Origin: Leishmania mexicana MHOM/GT/2001/U1103
Lineage: Eukaryota; Euglenozoa; Kinetoplastea; Trypanosomatida; Trypanosomatidae
Direction: 5' to 3'
Length of the DNA: 64,000 bases
NCBI RefSeq assembly: GCF_000234665.1
Contig: NC_018324.1
Coordinates: 243,501-307,500, forward strand
A model generated the notes under the pieces. It was given only the letters and a program-made list of their open reading frames with translations. It was not told the DNA's origin and made no database searches. The position numbers and the translations under genes were made by a program. This document shows, piece by piece, positions 21,138-31,624 of this stretch. The stretch's first letter is position 1. Each line of letters starts with the position of its first letter.

Positions 21138-22451
21138 ATGGCGACGGACCTCGATTGCTTTAGCACGTACATTGATCACCTCATTCTTCTTCTGGCGGCA
21201 CGCTTCCATGCACCGCTGGACGTATCAGTTGAGGACTTGCTGCCCAGCAGCGTGAACCTGTCAGCCAAAGCACAATGCCCGTGGGAGCTGGTGGCCCGCT
21301 CCGTGCAGCAGGCGCTCCGCACCCCGCAGACCGCACAGGAGCGCCTCCTGATGCGCCATCTAGACGTGCACCACTTCTCGGCGTCGATGTGTAGGGAGAG
21401 GGCGCGCTACATGCAGTGGAAGCTGCAGGAGTGCCGGCGTCGTCGCGGCGACAAGCAGCAGCTCTTGCAATCACCAGCAGTGCCGTCAGAAGCCCGAGCA
21501 ACCGCAAGCTCCACTGACGCCACGAGTGCCACAGCCGCGGTCCAGCCTCGCGATGTGAAATGCACATCTCTTCACAACGACGTTTCCTCTATCTACAAGC
21601 TCGTGCACCAGTCGCTGCCCTGTACGCTGGGCGACTCCGAGAGCGACGACGACAGCGAGGATGCGCAGGCGCCAACGGGGTCCGTGCAGTCGGTAGCGTC
21701 CGCGAGTGAGCCATCCGCATTCGAGAGAGTTCATGAGGTGTTCATGCGTACCCCGGCAGAGCAGGAGCGCGATGAGCTGGTCGCCCGCGCGCGGGACGAG
21801 TTTCTGAGTCAGGTGCAAGCACTGCAGTCCGTTTACTACGACAAGTATCACCGCTGGATGGATGCACCGGCAAGCGTCTTGGACCCTCCTCCCGCGTCGA
21901 GCAAGCAACCTGCGCGCACAAATGGCGCCGCCGCTGCGTTCGAGAGCGCTGCACCGCAGCGGGACTCAGAGAGTGAGCGGGCGGCGTTGCTGGAGGCCCT
22001 CGGGGCGGCAGCACCACCACCGCCTTGTCCCAGGACACAGGCGAATTACATCAACGGGAGCGGTGCCACTCACCGCACAGAGAAACCCCATACCCTCGCC
22101 TCCATGCTCCGCCAGGTGCAGCTGCAGCGCCCTTTGCGCCCCTCTGCCGTGCCGGATGACGTGCTGGAGAGCATGTACCGCGCGCGCGCCGAGTCTGAGG
22201 AGGCGACAAAGAACCTGTGCATCGCTAGTGGCTTGCGCAGCTCTCCCCCTGCAGCCTCCACCTCCGTGACTCCGTCGTTCGCCGGTGGTTCTGCTGATAC
22301 CATAGTCGCGAAAGTTGTAGCTGTGGCACCATCCTTATCACAGCCTTCGTCCTCCGCGGAAGCGGTTCGAAAGGACACGGCGCCGCCAGCGAGCCGCCGC
22401 CGCCGCTGGCAGATTGTCGAGTACGATGATGATGATGATGGCGAAGGATAG
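21138..22451 (+). CDS. hypothetical protein with acidic C-terminal tail
   Basis: The frame encodes 437 residues from an ATG in the context TCACCATGG, the first ATG after the candidate acceptor. The first about 105 residues look globular (LDCFSTYIDHLILLLAARF, then a helical stretch ending in ARYMQWKLQECRRRRGDKQQ). The remainder is Ala/Ser/Pro-rich. It carries an acidic patch DSESDDDSED near residue 172 and a helical segment near 215-245 ending SVYYDKYHRWMD. The last residues are basic then acidic (RRRRRWQIVEYDDDDDGEG, partly from a GAT repeat). I do not recognise a family, and there is no signal peptide or membrane segment. Confidence 0.85.
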   Translation: MATDLDCFSTYIDHLILLLAARFHAPLDVSVEDLLPSSVNLSAKAQCPWELVARSVQQALRTPQTAQERLLMRHLDVHHFSASMCRERARYMQWKLQECRRRRGDKQQLLQSPAVPSEARATASSTDATSATAAVQPRDVKCTSLHNDVSSIYKLVHQSLPCTLGDSESDDDSEDAQAPTGSVQSVASASEPSAFERVHEVFMRTPAEQERDELVARARDEFLSQVQALQSVYYDKYHRWMDAPASVLDPPPASSKQPARTNGAAAAFESAAPQRDSESERAALLEALGAAAPPPPCPRTQANYINGSGATHRTEKPHTLASMLRQVQLQRPLRPSAVPDDVLESMYRARAESEEATKNLCIASGLRSSPPAASTSVTPSFAGGSADTIVAKVVAVAPSLSQPSSSAEAVRKDTAPPASRRRRWQIVEYDDDDDGEG

Positions 22452-24164
22452 CGCCTCACCAGTCATGGTTTTCTTGTTCACTTTCAGGCTCCCGCCATGG
22501 AAGTGAAGTAACTGCGTTCATGGATACTGGAAGGGAGCGGAGGGATTTTTCCATGGCAGCATGTACAAATATGCCGACGGTGAGCATCTTCCGCGCGCAT
22601 GTGTTCTTTTTTTTTGGCTTCCCTGGCGCAACTTTCTCTATTGAGGCCCGCAAAGATGTATGGATTTGCATGGCACTATCGACATGCATGCGCAGCGGTA
22701 AGAGATGCCCGCGCATCTCCAAACCTGCCTATTTATGTGCATCCTCGCTCTTCTTTTTTTTTTGAACTCGTGTTGTGTTCACGTGGGCGTTGGACACACG
22801 TCTTCTCTCCCCTCTCGATTTCTGCGCTCTCGTGTGTTTTAGCCACTGTCTCCCTACCTGCCGAGTTTGCTGTTCTCCTGTGCATGCGCTACGGGCTATG
22901 TTCAGACGACTGCGACGTGCACGCTGTATTTCGGTCCTCATGATTAGTCAGAATGTTTGAGCGGATGCATGCACGCATGTGTGTGTGTGTGGCGTCCCGT
23001 AGATTGGTGGCCAACGCTTGCAGTGAGTAGGGTGGACGTTTTACTGCACCGTAGAGAAGACGACCGAATAGGAAAAGATCAGGACGAGTGCGGGCCATCT
23101 ATGCTTTTCTACTGAGATTCACATCGTGGCCGCAAAGATGGTGCAAAGAAAAAATGCACGCAGGAAATCTGCGAAGTTTTCTCTTCTTTTTTTAGTACAA
23201 AAAAGGCGTTCCTGCATTGGCAGGCGACACGTGCTGATGCGCACGTTTTATAGAGCATATATGTCACCTCGATGGCATCACCGACAAAGCGATGAGAGTC
23301 GTCAAGGATGTTGTCCTCGACAGTTCGTAACTAGCTCCTTTTTTCTTCGACCCCCTCGTTTGCCGCGTGCATCGGTGTGTCCGTACTTGTGCCTGGCTCA
23401 CACTGTGGCGCAGCCTTTCCGCTGTCACCTATGGCGGACATAAGGACTGTGGTTTCTCTGTGAGTGAGCGTGTGCAACGACACCGTGAGCTGGCTGCCGT
23501 ATACACACGCACACGTCCACGGATGTACGGACGAAACGAACAGTCAAGCGCCTCTTTCCTTTTAAGGATGCGCCAGTGCTTTTCTGAATGCCCTTATTGC
23601 CGCTGTCCCTAACCCCCCTCCCTCCCTTTTTTTTGTTGTCCCTCTCGTTTCGTAACGCACGGGTATGCGCATGGCCAACACACGCACACGCCATTTCTGT
23701 GCATTGCCTCCGCGAGGTTGACGCGACGTCATGCACCATTTCCCTTTTTTTTCGTATCTCTTCCTGTTCTCCTCTGCCGTTTCTCTATCTGCGCAACACC
23801 CACGGGCAACCGACAAGCAGGGAGAATGTGAGAGAGCGGAGAGACTGCGCATTATTGTCAGCCAGCGTTTTTTTTGTGGTTCTTTGCTGCCTGTCTTTTC
23901 ATCGAACCGAGTCCTCCCATCAGAGTGCGGTGCTAGAGAGGCAGATGAAGAGCCGATTCGAGTGCCCTTCCGTGTACTCACCTCTTCTTCTTGCCTGTCA
24001 ATTCCGTTTTCTCGCCCTGGATGCCCTCCCTCCCACCCACTTAGACGCACACGAACCACACAAAGGGGACACATACATCCACTCATAGAGAATTGAGGCT
24101 ACACGCATACACACGTACAGGGCTACATTGCCGTATCGTGGCAAGTCCTCTCTCACACAAGAAA
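22452..24164. other. intergenic region, no gene seen
   Basis: The sequence has mixed composition with A/G-rich patches and pyrimidine tracts near 23620-23640 and 23735-23760. No open frame with coding-like codon use is visible. Short TG and CA repeats occur near 22978 and 23500. Confidence 0.55.
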
Positions 24165-24178
24165 CTCTTTTTTTCCAG
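24165..24178 (+). promoter_or_regulatory. candidate trans-splice acceptor of the calpain-like gene
   Basis: A CTCTTTTTTTCCAG tract ends at 24178. The next ATG downstream is the chosen start at 24234, which supports that start. Confidence 0.6.
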
Positions 24179-24233
24179 TCTCATTTATCATTACTCGTGT
24201 GGGCGTTGACGCGTTCCCCGGCAAGGGCTGGCA

Positions 24234-27200
24234 ATGCGTCGCCCAGGTGTGGAGTACTGGTCGTCCACTTGCTCTGTACCCAGACCCTCGGGCACGTCTT
24301 CCTCGCCCGATCCGCCGCCTGTGTCGTGCACCTCCTCGGCGGACCACTGCAACGCAAGCAAGGATGAAATCCCTCCGCCTATGTCGACGTTGTCGCTAGC
24401 GCCGCCGTCGCCGCCCACCCCGGTGATCTGCGGTGCAGATAGCGGAGACGGAGATGGAGCCCAGCGCAGGGTGCAACAACAACGAGTGCTGCAGCAACGA
24501 AAAGAGGAAGTGGCGCGTCTCGAAGCCACCTTGGCACGGGAACGGGTCGACAACGTCAACTCGCTGAACACCCTTCGAGCGTCGCTGCAGCGCGAGCACC
24601 TGCTGCGCACTACGGCGGAGAAGGGGCGACAGGCCGCTCAGGCTGAGGGCAGGCACCTGCGCACCGCACTCCGGGCACTCCTAGCTCAGATACCAAACAA
24701 CAGCAGCACCGGATCGCTGTCATCGACAGTACCTGTCTGCCTTTACGAAGAGGCGCGCCGCCTTCTCCTGCGATGTGAAAGGACGTTCGCGGAGCTTAAG
24801 GCGCTCCAGTTGCGCTCAACCGACCCCGCAGGCCTCGAGGTACTCCGCCGGTATGACATTCCGGTGCTCGACGAGATCCCGCCTGCGTGGCCGCCTGGGA
24901 CGCCGCAGCGCAGCGGCAAAGAGGAAGAGGTCCATGCGGCCGGCGTCACGCGTGCTGATGGTGGCCCGAACTCTACTACGGCAGCACGTGAGAAGGCAGC
25001 TTCTGGCACTACTCTATTCCCGATGGAGGAGACGCTGACCGGGCTTGAGATATCGGAGCTGACTACTCTCTCGCCTGACACACCGTGCAGCCCGAGCCCG
25101 GCAACGCGGCAGGTGAGGGCGGTCACAGCAGCTTGTGAGGCTTCGGAGAAATGGTGTGAGAAGGGGCACGGACCCCCTGCCCATACCTCGTCAAACGGCA
25201 TGGCCAAGTCTGATGTCGGAGGGGAAACCCTCAGCCCCGACGGTCGTCGTCGTTCACGGCCTGCCCTCCTCAGTCCCCCGCTGCCATCGTCGGAAACCAG
25301 CGCCGCGAAGGTTGTGCAGCCGTGGATGGGGCCCATGCACAAGTTCGCCGGGTCGAAGCTCCTTCTTGCCGCCACGCCGTCGCAGGAGCTCCACGCGGAG
25401 CACCACACGCAGCTCAGCGAGTTGGGGCGAGAGGACACGATTTGCGACATGGATCACCTTCTCCGGTCTTTGGCAGAAGAGATCGCAACGCTGGCCACGA
25501 GCCAAGGGCTCCGCACTGCGTCCGAGGTGGCAGCGCTGTGTCGCCGCTGCGGACTGCACTATGTCGACGCCGCGTTTCTTCCCGTGCCGGAGACGCTTGG
25601 CTTCAACAGGAGTGGTGCCTGCTGCGGCTACGATGCAGACCGGCGCACATCGTTTGTGGTAGAATGGCGCCCCCGCGACGCCGTCGTGCCTCGTGGTAGG
25701 AAAGCGGAGCTGCTGACGAGCGCCGGGATTGACCCAGACTCGCTGCGCTGCGGCCTACTGGGCGACATTGGTGTTGTTGCCGCCTTGGCTGCACTTGCCG
25801 AGTCTGCTGGTGCGGTGATGAGCGTGCTGGCAAGCACGACGGGCGAGGACGAGGATAATGGTGTCTACGTCGTCTGGCTGTGCGTGCATGGCTGGTGGAC
25901 GCGCGTCACGGTCGACGCGTATCTGCCCTGCGTCATCGAGGAAAACAGGCCTGTCGACCTGTACGGATGCAGCAGTACTACCACCTACGACCTCTGGGCC
26001 CCGGTTTGTGAGAAAGCGCTAGCCAAAGTGCTGTGTGGCTACCACCCGCTCTGCAGTCTCTCGGCGGAGACGGCGATTGGCAACTTCACGGGAGGGCCGG
26101 TCGAGTGCTGGGACTGGTGGCACAGGCGCAGCAACACGGCGCTGGAGGAGATGGAGGCGGCTCTCAACACAAACGCACGCGGCGCGGGCATCGTGCTACT
26201 CTCCACTTTTTCAACGGCGGCCCTGCGCGACACATCTACGAGGTCGGTGGCTGGGGCTGGGGCGCATGCGGCCTACCAGCGGCTCGGGCTTCGACCTGGC
26301 ACGCCGTACCGGGTGCTGGCCGTGGCTGATACTGCAGAGGGTGAGCCGATGGTCCTCCTGCGCAACTGGACACGAAGGTGCGAGCAGCGGGAGAGCGATC
26401 AGGCGTGCTGTCTCTTTGATCGCGATCCGGCCGTCGGCGGCGGTGACCGTCGCAATATTTCGCCGCGGCGGGACAGCAATGACGGCACTGCTGCCGCGAA
26501 GGGATGGCTGACAAGGCCGCTGTCGCAGTCGAGTCCCGCTTCGAGTCAGTGCGACTCGTGTGTGTGGCTGAGCTATACCAAAGAAGTGCTACCCTACTTC
26601 GATGGGTGCCACGTGTGCTTTGATTGCCGCCGTTATCACGACCTTCGCGTTCCGATTGCGTTCTCCGGCTCACAGCCGGCCATTCCAGCGCAGCTGGTTC
26701 GTGTCCGTGTTCAGGAAGGTCTTGCGAGGCCGCCGCACGGGGTGACGCGCTGCCCTACACGGCTCTGGATCGGGCTACACCAGCCATTCTCCAGCGTCGA
26801 CACCAGCGATGCTGCTCCCGCTTCCTTTCCGTGGGGGCTGAAGATGACCCTGGTGGGTCAAGAAGAAGCACCAGCCCCCTTTGGGGAAAGCGGCGGTTGT
26901 GCGCGTCCTGCGCGCCGGTCATACATCTTGTCCGAGTCCTTCTTGGGCGAGCCAAAGGAGCTACCAGCAGTGTGGATGTACTTGGAACTGGAGCCAGTCA
27001 CCAACAGCGCACCTCATCTTGTCACGGATCTCAAACATGAGGACGCCGCTGCAGTAACTACGACAACGGAGTTCTTCGTTGTGCCGCAGATGGAATGGAT
27101 CGTGAGAAAGGACAGGGCACACACCGGCCACGATGATGACGGACTCGGCTCTCTCGGGTGTGACGTACCCTCTGTTCAGCATTGGCGCGGTGTAGGGCAA

Positions 27201-27596
27201 GCGAGTCAGCGCAGGCACTTCGGCAAGAGTGCTGCACCGCATAGCGGCCAAAGCGGCTGCTCAGGTGATGCGGAGAGAGCGGTATGGTACCAAGGCAGTC
27301 ATCACCATCCCACCAGCATAGCTGAACACTCATTCGACAACGCCACGACAGCAATCGTGGCGGTCTTGGCAGAGCGCAGGGAGTCGGTGCTGGTGGACGT
27401 CGTCGACGCGCCGGAGGAGCTGCGCGCAGCTATGTATCACGACGTATTGGATCGCATCGACTTCTCTGATTGTACCGGCTCAGGGGGCAGTGGCCAACGC
27501 CACACATCCCACCTGTCGCAAAGAAGCGCTGCTAAAGTACCGGGAGAGGTGCGCTGCCAGGTGAATGGGCGCTGCCTGCCAACGTTTTCCTGGTGA
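24234..27596 (+). CDS. calpain-like protein lacking catalytic Cys and His
   Basis: This is a 1,120-residue member of the calpain (C2 peptidase) superfamily that is probably not a protease. Residues about 75-155 form a coiled coil, followed by a low-complexity linker. The calpain-like core spans about 400-760. The active-site block of true calpains (GELGDCWLLAA) appears as GLLGDIGVVAA, so the nucleophile is Ile512. The His motif (GHAYSV) appears as GTPYRV, with Thr690. The Asn block keeps only its Asn, in LLRNW (Asn711), without the following PWG. A second beta-rich region at about 770-970 may correspond to the calpain C2-like/domain III part. Kinetoplastids have large families of calpain-like proteins with degenerate active sites, many tied to the cytoskeleton. 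Function here is therefore likely scaffolding or binding. An alternative start at Met50 cannot be excluded. Confidence 0.85.
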   Translation: MRRPGVEYWSSTCSVPRPSGTSSSPDPPPVSCTSSADHCNASKDEIPPPMSTLSLAPPSPPTPVICGADSGDGDGAQRRVQQQRVLQQRKEEVARLEATLARERVDNVNSLNTLRASLQREHLLRTTAEKGRQAAQAEGRHLRTALRALLAQIPNNSSTGSLSSTVPVCLYEEARRLLLRCERTFAELKALQLRSTDPAGLEVLRRYDIPVLDEIPPAWPPGTPQRSGKEEEVHAAGVTRADGGPNSTTAAREKAASGTTLFPMEETLTGLEISELTTLSPDTPCSPSPATRQVRAVTAACEASEKWCEKGHGPPAHTSSNGMAKSDVGGETLSPDGRRRSRPALLSPPLPSSETSAAKVVQPWMGPMHKFAGSKLLLAATPSQELHAEHHTQLSELGREDTICDMDHLLRSLAEEIATLATSQGLRTASEVAALCRRCGLHYVDAAFLPVPETLGFNRSGACCGYDADRRTSFVVEWRPRDAVVPRGRKAELLTSAGIDPDSLRCGLLGDIGVVAALAALAESAGAVMSVLASTTGEDEDNGVYVVWLCVHGWWTRVTVDAYLPCVIEENRPVDLYGCSSTTTYDLWAPVCEKALAKVLCGYHPLCSLSAETAIGNFTGGPVECWDWWHRRSNTALEEMEAALNTNARGAGIVLLSTFSTAALRDTSTRSVAGAGAHAAYQRLGLRPGTPYRVLAVADTAEGEPMVLLRNWTRRCEQRESDQACCLFDRDPAVGGGDRRNISPRRDSNDGTAAAKGWLTRPLSQSSPASSQCDSCVWLSYTKEVLPYFDGCHVCFDCRRYHDLRVPIAFSGSQPAIPAQLVRVRVQEGLARPPHGVTRCPTRLWIGLHQPFSSVDTSDAAPASFPWGLKMTLVGQEEAPAPFGESGGCARPARRSYILSESFLGEPKELPAVWMYLELEPVTNSAPHLVTDLKHEDAAAVTTTTEFFVVPQMEWIVRKDRAHTGHDDDGLGSLGCDVPSVQHWRGVGQASQRRHFGKSAAPHSGQSGCSGDAERAVWYQGSHHHPTSIAEHSFDNATTAIVAVLAERRESVLVDVVDAPEELRAAMYHDVLDRIDFSDCTGSGGSGQRHTSHLSQRSAAKVPGEVRCQVNGRCLPTFSW

Positions 27597-28189
27597 TGGT
27601 TACACAGAGACAGGTGGGCGAGAGATGAGGGGCGCCTCATGAGCCTTCACGTTGTCCCTATCATCATTTTCCTCGACTCGTCTTCGGGTGCATGTTGGTG
27701 CAGTGCCCCGTCCTGCAAGTTCCGCGCTGCGTGCTGGCTTCCTTTTCCCATCGTGAATGCCTATTCTTGGCGCGGGGGCGAATGGGTGGCCATCACACAG
27801 CTGGACGCGATCAGATCCGCCGCAACGGCAGTCGTACAATCTCTCATACCCGTGCGGAGAAGAGAAAAGCCCAAATCAGAAAGGACAAAAGCCGCCCACG
27901 CCGTTGCTGCAATGACGGTGGCCACGGTGGCAGGCTCGGCAGCAGGTATGCGAACCTCGTGGGGAGGTGGGAAGGTCTCCTCTCTCAACAGTCCGTAGAG
28001 CCATACACACCTTGGCGTGCCCTGGCTCTCTTTCACACGCATCTCCTACAACGCACCTCTCCCGCTCGTGTCTTAAAAAGCCTCTTCTGACCTTCTCCTC
28101 CTGTTACCACGGTGACTCTGCGCTTGCGCCGCAGGTTCTTCCATCCTGCGCTTTCCCACTGCGTTAGCGTGACTACCTGCACACTCATA
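27597..28189. other. intergenic region upstream of the pseudogene
   Basis: No supported gene. An open frame at 27639-27998 (119 codons) begins only 43 bases after the calpain-like stop, with no room for a splice acceptor, so I treat it as 3' UTR. The region could include a badly decayed N-terminus of the pseudogene that follows. Confidence 0.5.
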
Positions 28190-29425
28190 GAGACGAGCGC
28201 GTGAGGAGCCACGCCATTTGTGGCTACCAGCGCCTGCAGACGTTGCCCTTCTAGCAAGGAGACGGACAAGAGCCTAACAGTCACCCATGCTCTATATGGA
28301 CCGCGGTGGCTTTCCACAAGGTCGTGATGCTCATGAAGGCGGTTGGTGGCGGCATGCCGGGGAATCTTGTCGTGCTGTGCGATGCCGCTGATATTCTGAC
28401 CTATCACTTCGCCCTTCGCGCCTCTCTTCGCCGCCTAAGCATCCAGGGGGCATGCGAAGGATCGCTCCACACTTGTGTGGCGCCGTGCTCAGGTGATTGG
28501 CGCGATGGCCTCTGTCTTTACCACCTGAGACCTCGTCGTGCGGATCACCATCAGCCCCTTCCAGTGGCTACCAAGCGTGTTCCTTCACTTCATGGATGAC
28601 CATCAAGGAGAGGGGAGGGGCTGCGAGGTGCTGCAGGCGCCGTTTATGATGGAGCTGGCGTGCTTTGGTTTTTCCATGAACGTGCTTTTCACCAGCATGC
28701 GGTACTGCGGTGGCGAGGACGCACAGTCTCTCCTGGCGGGCTCTTCGGCGGCCATGGCGATGACCACGGCCGCAGTCATAAGGACGGCGGGCACCATTAC
28801 CACGAGGATGGCCACGAGGACGGTCACGCGAGAGAACATGCTGGGATTCTCTCCACGTAGGACCACCAGTGCGATCGGCAGACACGCGCCGGCGGCTTAC
28901 TCACCGTGCATGTGAGCCGTGACTCAGACGCCGAGGCGTCATCGCAAGGAGCAAGGCACCATCGTATCGCCCTACTCCACGTCTTCGGCGACTGACTGCC
29001 TACAGTGGGGGTAGTGGCGTCAGCCGGCGTGACGGGGGTGTGCAACTCGTGGACGCTCAACACAGCCAGTACGTCGCCCCGCTAGGTCAACCTGGCAGAT
29101 CCGATCCTGTCCCTTGTGTTTCACATGATCACGATTCCATACACCGCGAAGGACCTTGTCGTGGAGAGGTGGGAGATCGTGATGAATGGGTTGTCGACGA
29201 TGCTCTTCCAATAGGATTTTACGTGTGAGATACTGCTCGCCATGGTGGTGGACGAAGTGCTCCACCTCTACGTGTGTATAGTGTGGACTCAATTTCTCGC
29301 TCCTCTGCGCCACACTCAGTACGTCGCGTGACCTCGCCGCGGCTGAAGCGCAGCGGCGCATCGAAGGACGCACCGGCCGATGTGTGGTGATGTGTGCGCA
29401 GCACTGCATGTTTCAACTCGAGTAA
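28190..29425 (+). pseudogene. cation diffusion facilitator (zinc transporter) pseudogene
   Basis: Reading across frames recovers the parts of a CDF/ZnT zinc exporter in the correct order. The TM1-TM2 region with its metal-site signature is LVVLCDAADILTYHF (about 28354-28410). The next block is VIGAMASVFTT, then a stop, then LVVRITISPF, followed by APFMMELACFGFSMNVLF (28493-28690). A His-rich cytosolic loop includes HGDDHGRSHKDGGHHYHED (about 28750-28820). The TM5 metal site is IALLHVFGD at about 28966, TM6 reads NLADPILSLVFHMI, and the C-terminal domain ends near FQLE before TAA at 29423. The reading is broken by stops at 28526, 28858, 28993, 29083 and 29212. There are at least four frame changes, near 28300, 28440-28490, 28735 and 29250-29340. 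The gene is plainly dead. CDF proteins export Zn2+ or Mn2+ from the cytosol by proton exchange. Confidence 0.88.
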
Positions 29426-31484
29426 AGCTAGCACGCGCGCACGTAGGGTGCACCGGTAGCAACGAGGTGGATCGGTGTTGCAGTAGTGTGGAACTCAGCG
29501 GATGCGAAGCCGCAGCGATCGAGAATGCGATACCCCTGTCCCCGTGAAGCACCACTTCTGCTGGTGTCGTGCTGTCTGTTGGCAGAAGGGCGCACCAGAG
29601 AAAGGAGCGTGTGTTGGGGTAGATCAAGACGACGGGGGGAGGACGCGAGCCTGGCGAAGAAGAATGGTCCTCTTTGGTTTGACGGCAACACGTTTTTATG
29701 GAGAGGAAGGTTGTGCCTCTCATTTCCTCGTACTGCCTTCTCCCCTGCCCTTAGATGACTCGCGTCTCTCGTGTACAAAGGCTTGATGAGCCCGTCTGTG
29801 TATGTTGGCCCTAGGCGTGCGTGCGTATGTGTGTGTGTGTTGCTGAGCCAGGCTTCGTGGTCTCCTCTCCGTCCTTTACAGTCGATCGCTCATCTCTCCC
29901 TCATGCTATAGTGGGTGCTTATTTGTTTGATGCTTTTTTCCCGTTTTTTTTTTCTCTGCTGACGTGCGCTACGCTCCCCTTGTTTACGCACAGCTTTGTG
30001 GCACACATGCGGGGGGGGCAATCATTCTTGCCTGTTTTGTTCGCCGTTTCAGATGCTCTCCGCTCCTTCTCCCGTACGTCGCTGGTGCTCAGTGTCTTGA
30101 TCTGTTTGGTGGTTCCTTTTCGTTTTATTTTTGGTGCCCTCGCTACATACACACACACACACGCGTACAGACGTTCATGTCTCTCTCTCTTTACATGTAT
30201 GTTTGGGCAGGACACCCCATCTACAAGCACCCTTGCTCTCAGGGGTTTCGTTTCTTTCAGTTTATCTCGGCCTCGCTGTCTCGCCTCGCCTTGACGCTGG
30301 CTTTTATGCATGTTATATTGCTCATTCGCATCGTCCACCGCCTTTCCCCTTCTCCCTCTGTGACTCCAAAGGTAAGCTCCAGCGTGTTGCACATTTGTGT
30401 GTGTATGTGGGGCGGGGGGGGGAGACGCTTAACTCTTGTTGCTTCAAGACTGCTGCTATTAGAGGGTCGTGGAGGTGGGGAAGGGCGAGGGTGTGTGCGT
30501 GCACATGCCATTCTGTCCGCCTGGTTTGTTTGTGAAGTAGTTTCCCCAGTGCACCGACCTTGTTCTCGGTGCATGCTTCTCGACCGCTGCTGGCCCCCTA
30601 GATTAGCGTGTGCGTCATGATAAAGGCTCGTCTTGCACCTTTGGTGTCCAAACACTCGCTCACCCCGTTTGCCGCGTCTCGCGTCTCTCAAGATAGTGGC
30701 CAGAGGATGCCGCTGCGGTGGAGGAATGAGGATGTACGTAGTCAGCACAAGCGAGGCCATAGAGGATTATTTGGGAACCACAACACCAAAAGGGACGCGC
30801 CCTTCTCGAAGGTCAACTTCACCGATGTACGCAGCGGCAATTGTGTTTCCGTCACCGATACGCGTCATAAAGGGTAATGTGTGGCGGGCCCTCTGGCCAC
30901 TACGGAACGATGTGGCCTTCAGCCCCTCTTCCTCTGGCGGCACGAAACGAACGCTGCAACTCACCTGAATGTTCGTGTGTGTCTATGTGTTACGCGCGAC
31001 CTTCTTATCATTTTCTTCTGTCTGTCTCCTCTGTGCTTTCCATATCTTCGTGTCGCCTTTTTTGATTCTTGGCTGTACGTGCCAACATCCCCCCCTCTCC
31101 CTCTCTCGTATGCGGCACCCTCCCTTACGTCCTCAGAGACGCAGGGCGAGTAGTCGCCTGTATGCCCTTGGGGAGCAACGTGTGGTTTCCTTTCCCTTCC
31201 ACCCCACATCAAGCCTCCCATCGAACACAGCCACCAATCAACCACCCAGCACACACACACACACACACTCGCACACGCAACCGAGGCGAGATGCACGTGA
31301 GATAGGGTGGACAGCTCAGCTGCTCGTTGCGTCTCTCCTCATTTCAGCTCGCGTCTCTGCCGACAACGCCACTGACTTGGCTCACGCATTTACGGCCTCT
31401 TTTGCTTTCGGTCCGCGTACATCTGTGGAGCATAGACCCCTTTCTTCGGCATTCTCTCTCCTAGATGCATGTGCACAGGCCACC
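29426..31484. other. intergenic region, no gene seen
   Basis: T/C-rich spacer with CA repeats near 30149 and 31250, and a G-rich patch near 30408-30422. No coding-like frame or RNA gene recognised. Confidence 0.55.
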
Positions 31485-31509
31485 GCTTTCTTTTTTTTCC
31501 TGTGCAAAG
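31485..31509 (+). promoter_or_regulatory. candidate trans-splice acceptor of the 31625 gene
   Basis: A CTTTCTTTTTTTTCC tract is followed by the first AG at 31508-31509, 115 bases before the ATG. Confidence 0.5.
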
Positions 31510-31624
31510 ATAGGCACACGTACGCGCGTTCACCGCCCACTATCCATCAGCGAACATAATTGACCAGGTCGCCACGTGAGGAAACCGGTTTCGCTCATAC
31601 CGACGCGCCAGCCCTATTCACCGA

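Noticed and set aside
24234..27596. Annotation as an active calpain protease
   Set aside because: The Cys and His positions are Ile and Thr, so only the fold relationship is supported.
27639..27998. 119-codon frame just after the calpain-like gene
   Set aside because: Starts 43 bases after the stop with no polypyrimidine/AG acceptor in between, and has no recognisable content. More likely 3' UTR.
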